From: Spirochaetaceae bacterium
GTDB taxonomy: Bacteria; Spirochaetota; Spirochaetia; B11-G9
Assembly: GCA_030633365.1 (NCBI GenBank)
Contig: DAOVSY010000034.1
Location: 1-14,123, forward strand
DNA length: 14,123 nt
Direction of reading: 5' to 3'
In this document: positions 13,118 to 14,123 of the stretch, piece after piece
Layout: each line of letters starts with the position of its first letter
How positions within the stretch are numbered: position 1 is the first letter of the stretch
The notes under the pieces: generated by a model
Database searches by the model: none
Told to the model about the DNA's origin: nothing
What the model saw: the letters and a program-made list of their open reading frames with translations, nothing else
Translations under genes and position numbers: made by a program

Positions 13118-14123
13118 TTATGTTGTTTCATTGCCATTTTTTTCATTCCTCCATGGTTTAATATTCCAACCTAATTTTTCGGTAACTATTATCAGAACTG
13201 CAGGATGAAACAGCACTGAATTAAGAAAGGCAATAACCATAGCAAGAGAAAGGACAATCCCTGTACTTCTCATTGCCCGCATAATAGATGGAATAAAGGA
13301 AGCAAATCCAAATACTGTAGTAAGAGTTGTCATAAGAAGAGCTGTACCGGTCATAGCAATTACAACATCCATCCTGCCCTTTCCTTCCCGTAAATACCTG
13401 TGATTTATGTGAACTGCATCATCAATCCCTATACCTATTAAAAGAGGTACTACAATGATATTTACAAAATCAAATTTAATTCCTGTTACTGCCATTATTC
13501 CGAATAAAGTTAAAAATGAACCAAGAAGGGGAAGCATGGTAAGAACTGCGAGTTTAATGTTCCTGAAATCTGCTACAAGAATAAGGAACACTACAATTAC
13601 TGCAAATATTGAAGCAGTTCTGCCATCCTCCTGAGCCATTATGTTCATCTGATCCGCTACAAGGATCATGCCCGTTCCCTTATCGGTAACAGATTCCATC
13701 TGATCTGTAAAAATATCCCTGTAAGCCCCTTCCCAGGGGTTTTGTGTGGGACTGATCGATATAAGATATGATTCACCATCTCTGGAAATAAGAGAATCTC
13801 TTATATTTGAAGGAAGCATATCAAGACTAATTTTACCTGTAGAGGCCATAGTTCGTATTTTCTGGTTCATTATATTATAAACATCATTCTGCAGAGCTTT
13901 CATAGCTGGGGAAGCTCCTATATCAGTATTACCTTCCAGCATTAAAAAGAGTCTGTCAAAACTTGTTTCTTCTACCTTTACCCCATCCTCATCTATACCG
14001 GTTATATTTCCAAGGGTATGAACTAATCTGTCCATATTCCCCATATATGCCATATCTCCCATCTCCAGAAGATTCATCTCCAGCCTGTAAAGTTCTTCCA
14101 GAAGACTTTTCGTGTTAACTTCA
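13118..14123 (-). CDS. RND/MMPL family transporter, C-terminal part (5' end beyond window)
   Basis: The reading frame stays open to the window edge at 14123, so the N-terminal half is missing; the ATG at 14077 is internal. What is present is a periplasmic region ending near GMILVADQMNIMAQ, then five hydrophobic segments corresponding to the last half of an RND protein. They include SIFAVIVVFLILVADF, a second segment through FGIMAVTG, and the proton-relay helix VPLLIGIGIDDAVHINHRYL with the adjacent Asp pair. This is the GxGxD signature of MMPL/HpnN-like permeases rather than of the AcrB multidrug group. It probably uses the proton gradient to extract or move a lipid-like cargo and hand it to the LolA-like protein encoded next. 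The protein ends in a short basic cytoplasmic tail. Confidence 0.85.
   Translation of the reverse strand, partial: EVNTKSLLEELYRLEMNLLEMGDMAYMGNMDRLVHTLGNITGIDEDGVKVEETSFDRLFLMLEGNTDIGASPAMKALQNDVYNIMNQKIRTMASTGKISLDMLPSNIRDSLISRDGESYLISISPTQNPWEGAYRDIFTDQMESVTDKGTGMILVADQMNIMAQEDGRTASIFAVIVVFLILVADFRNIKLAVLTMLPLLGSFLTLFGIMAVTGIKFDFVNIIVVPLLIGIGIDDAVHINHRYLREGKGRMDVVIAMTGTALLMTTLTTVFGFASFIPSIMRAMRSTGIVLSLAMVIAFLNSVLFHPAVLIIVTEKLGWNIKPWRNEKNGNETT

Noticed and set aside
14077..14077. ATG at 14077 as the true start of the RND protein
   Set aside because: The frame continues upstream without a stop to the window edge, and the visible part is only the C-terminal half of an RND permease.

Overview
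The window is AT-rich and tightly packed. It reads as a chromosomal segment of a diderm, lipoprotein-using bacterium. The best guess is a free-living or host-associated spirochaete, inferred from the low GC content, the lipobox-bearing binding protein, a signal-peptide outer-membrane barrel next to a LolA-like/RND pair, and frequent TTG starts. No rRNA, tRNA or unique marker fixes the taxon, so this is an inference only.

Left part, plus strand (1-5208): a complete high-affinity branched-chain amino acid (or related amino acid/amide) ABC importer in the order livK-livH-livM-livG-livF. A terminator-like hairpin sits just after livK, which should make the binding protein more abundant than the membrane and ATPase parts. 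A very strong intrinsic terminator closes the operon. A second plus-strand unit follows (5253-7274): a membrane-anchored protein with a kinase-like but catalytically degenerate cytoplasmic part and a C-terminal extracytoplasmic domain, then a HAD-superfamily phosphatase/phosphomutase.

Middle, minus strand (7306-10734, transcribed right to left): a DUF4258/YgiT toxin-antitoxin-like pair, a DHH/DHHA1 phosphoesterase of the NrnA type, then, behind its own sigma70-like promoter, a stand-alone receiver protein and a soluble histidine kinase. The N-terminal sensor region of the kinase looks like an NAD-binding Rossmann domain. The kinase and the HAD gene converge on a perfect 15-bp inverted repeat.

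The leader of the two-component genes holds a cluster of 41-nt hairpin repeats. One copy is inserted inside another, and a further copy lies at the left edge of the window. The copies keep the same architecture while their stems change in a compensatory way.

Right part, minus strand (10919-14123): a three-gene envelope module, an RND/MMPL permease (cut off by the window edge), a LolA-like 'outer membrane lipoprotein-sorting' protein, and an outer-membrane beta-barrel. Together they look like a route for moving a lipid, lipoprotein or other hydrophobic cargo across the periplasm.

The two things most worth following up are the Rossmann-domain histidine kinase with its output-less receiver, and the nested, covarying hairpin repeats.
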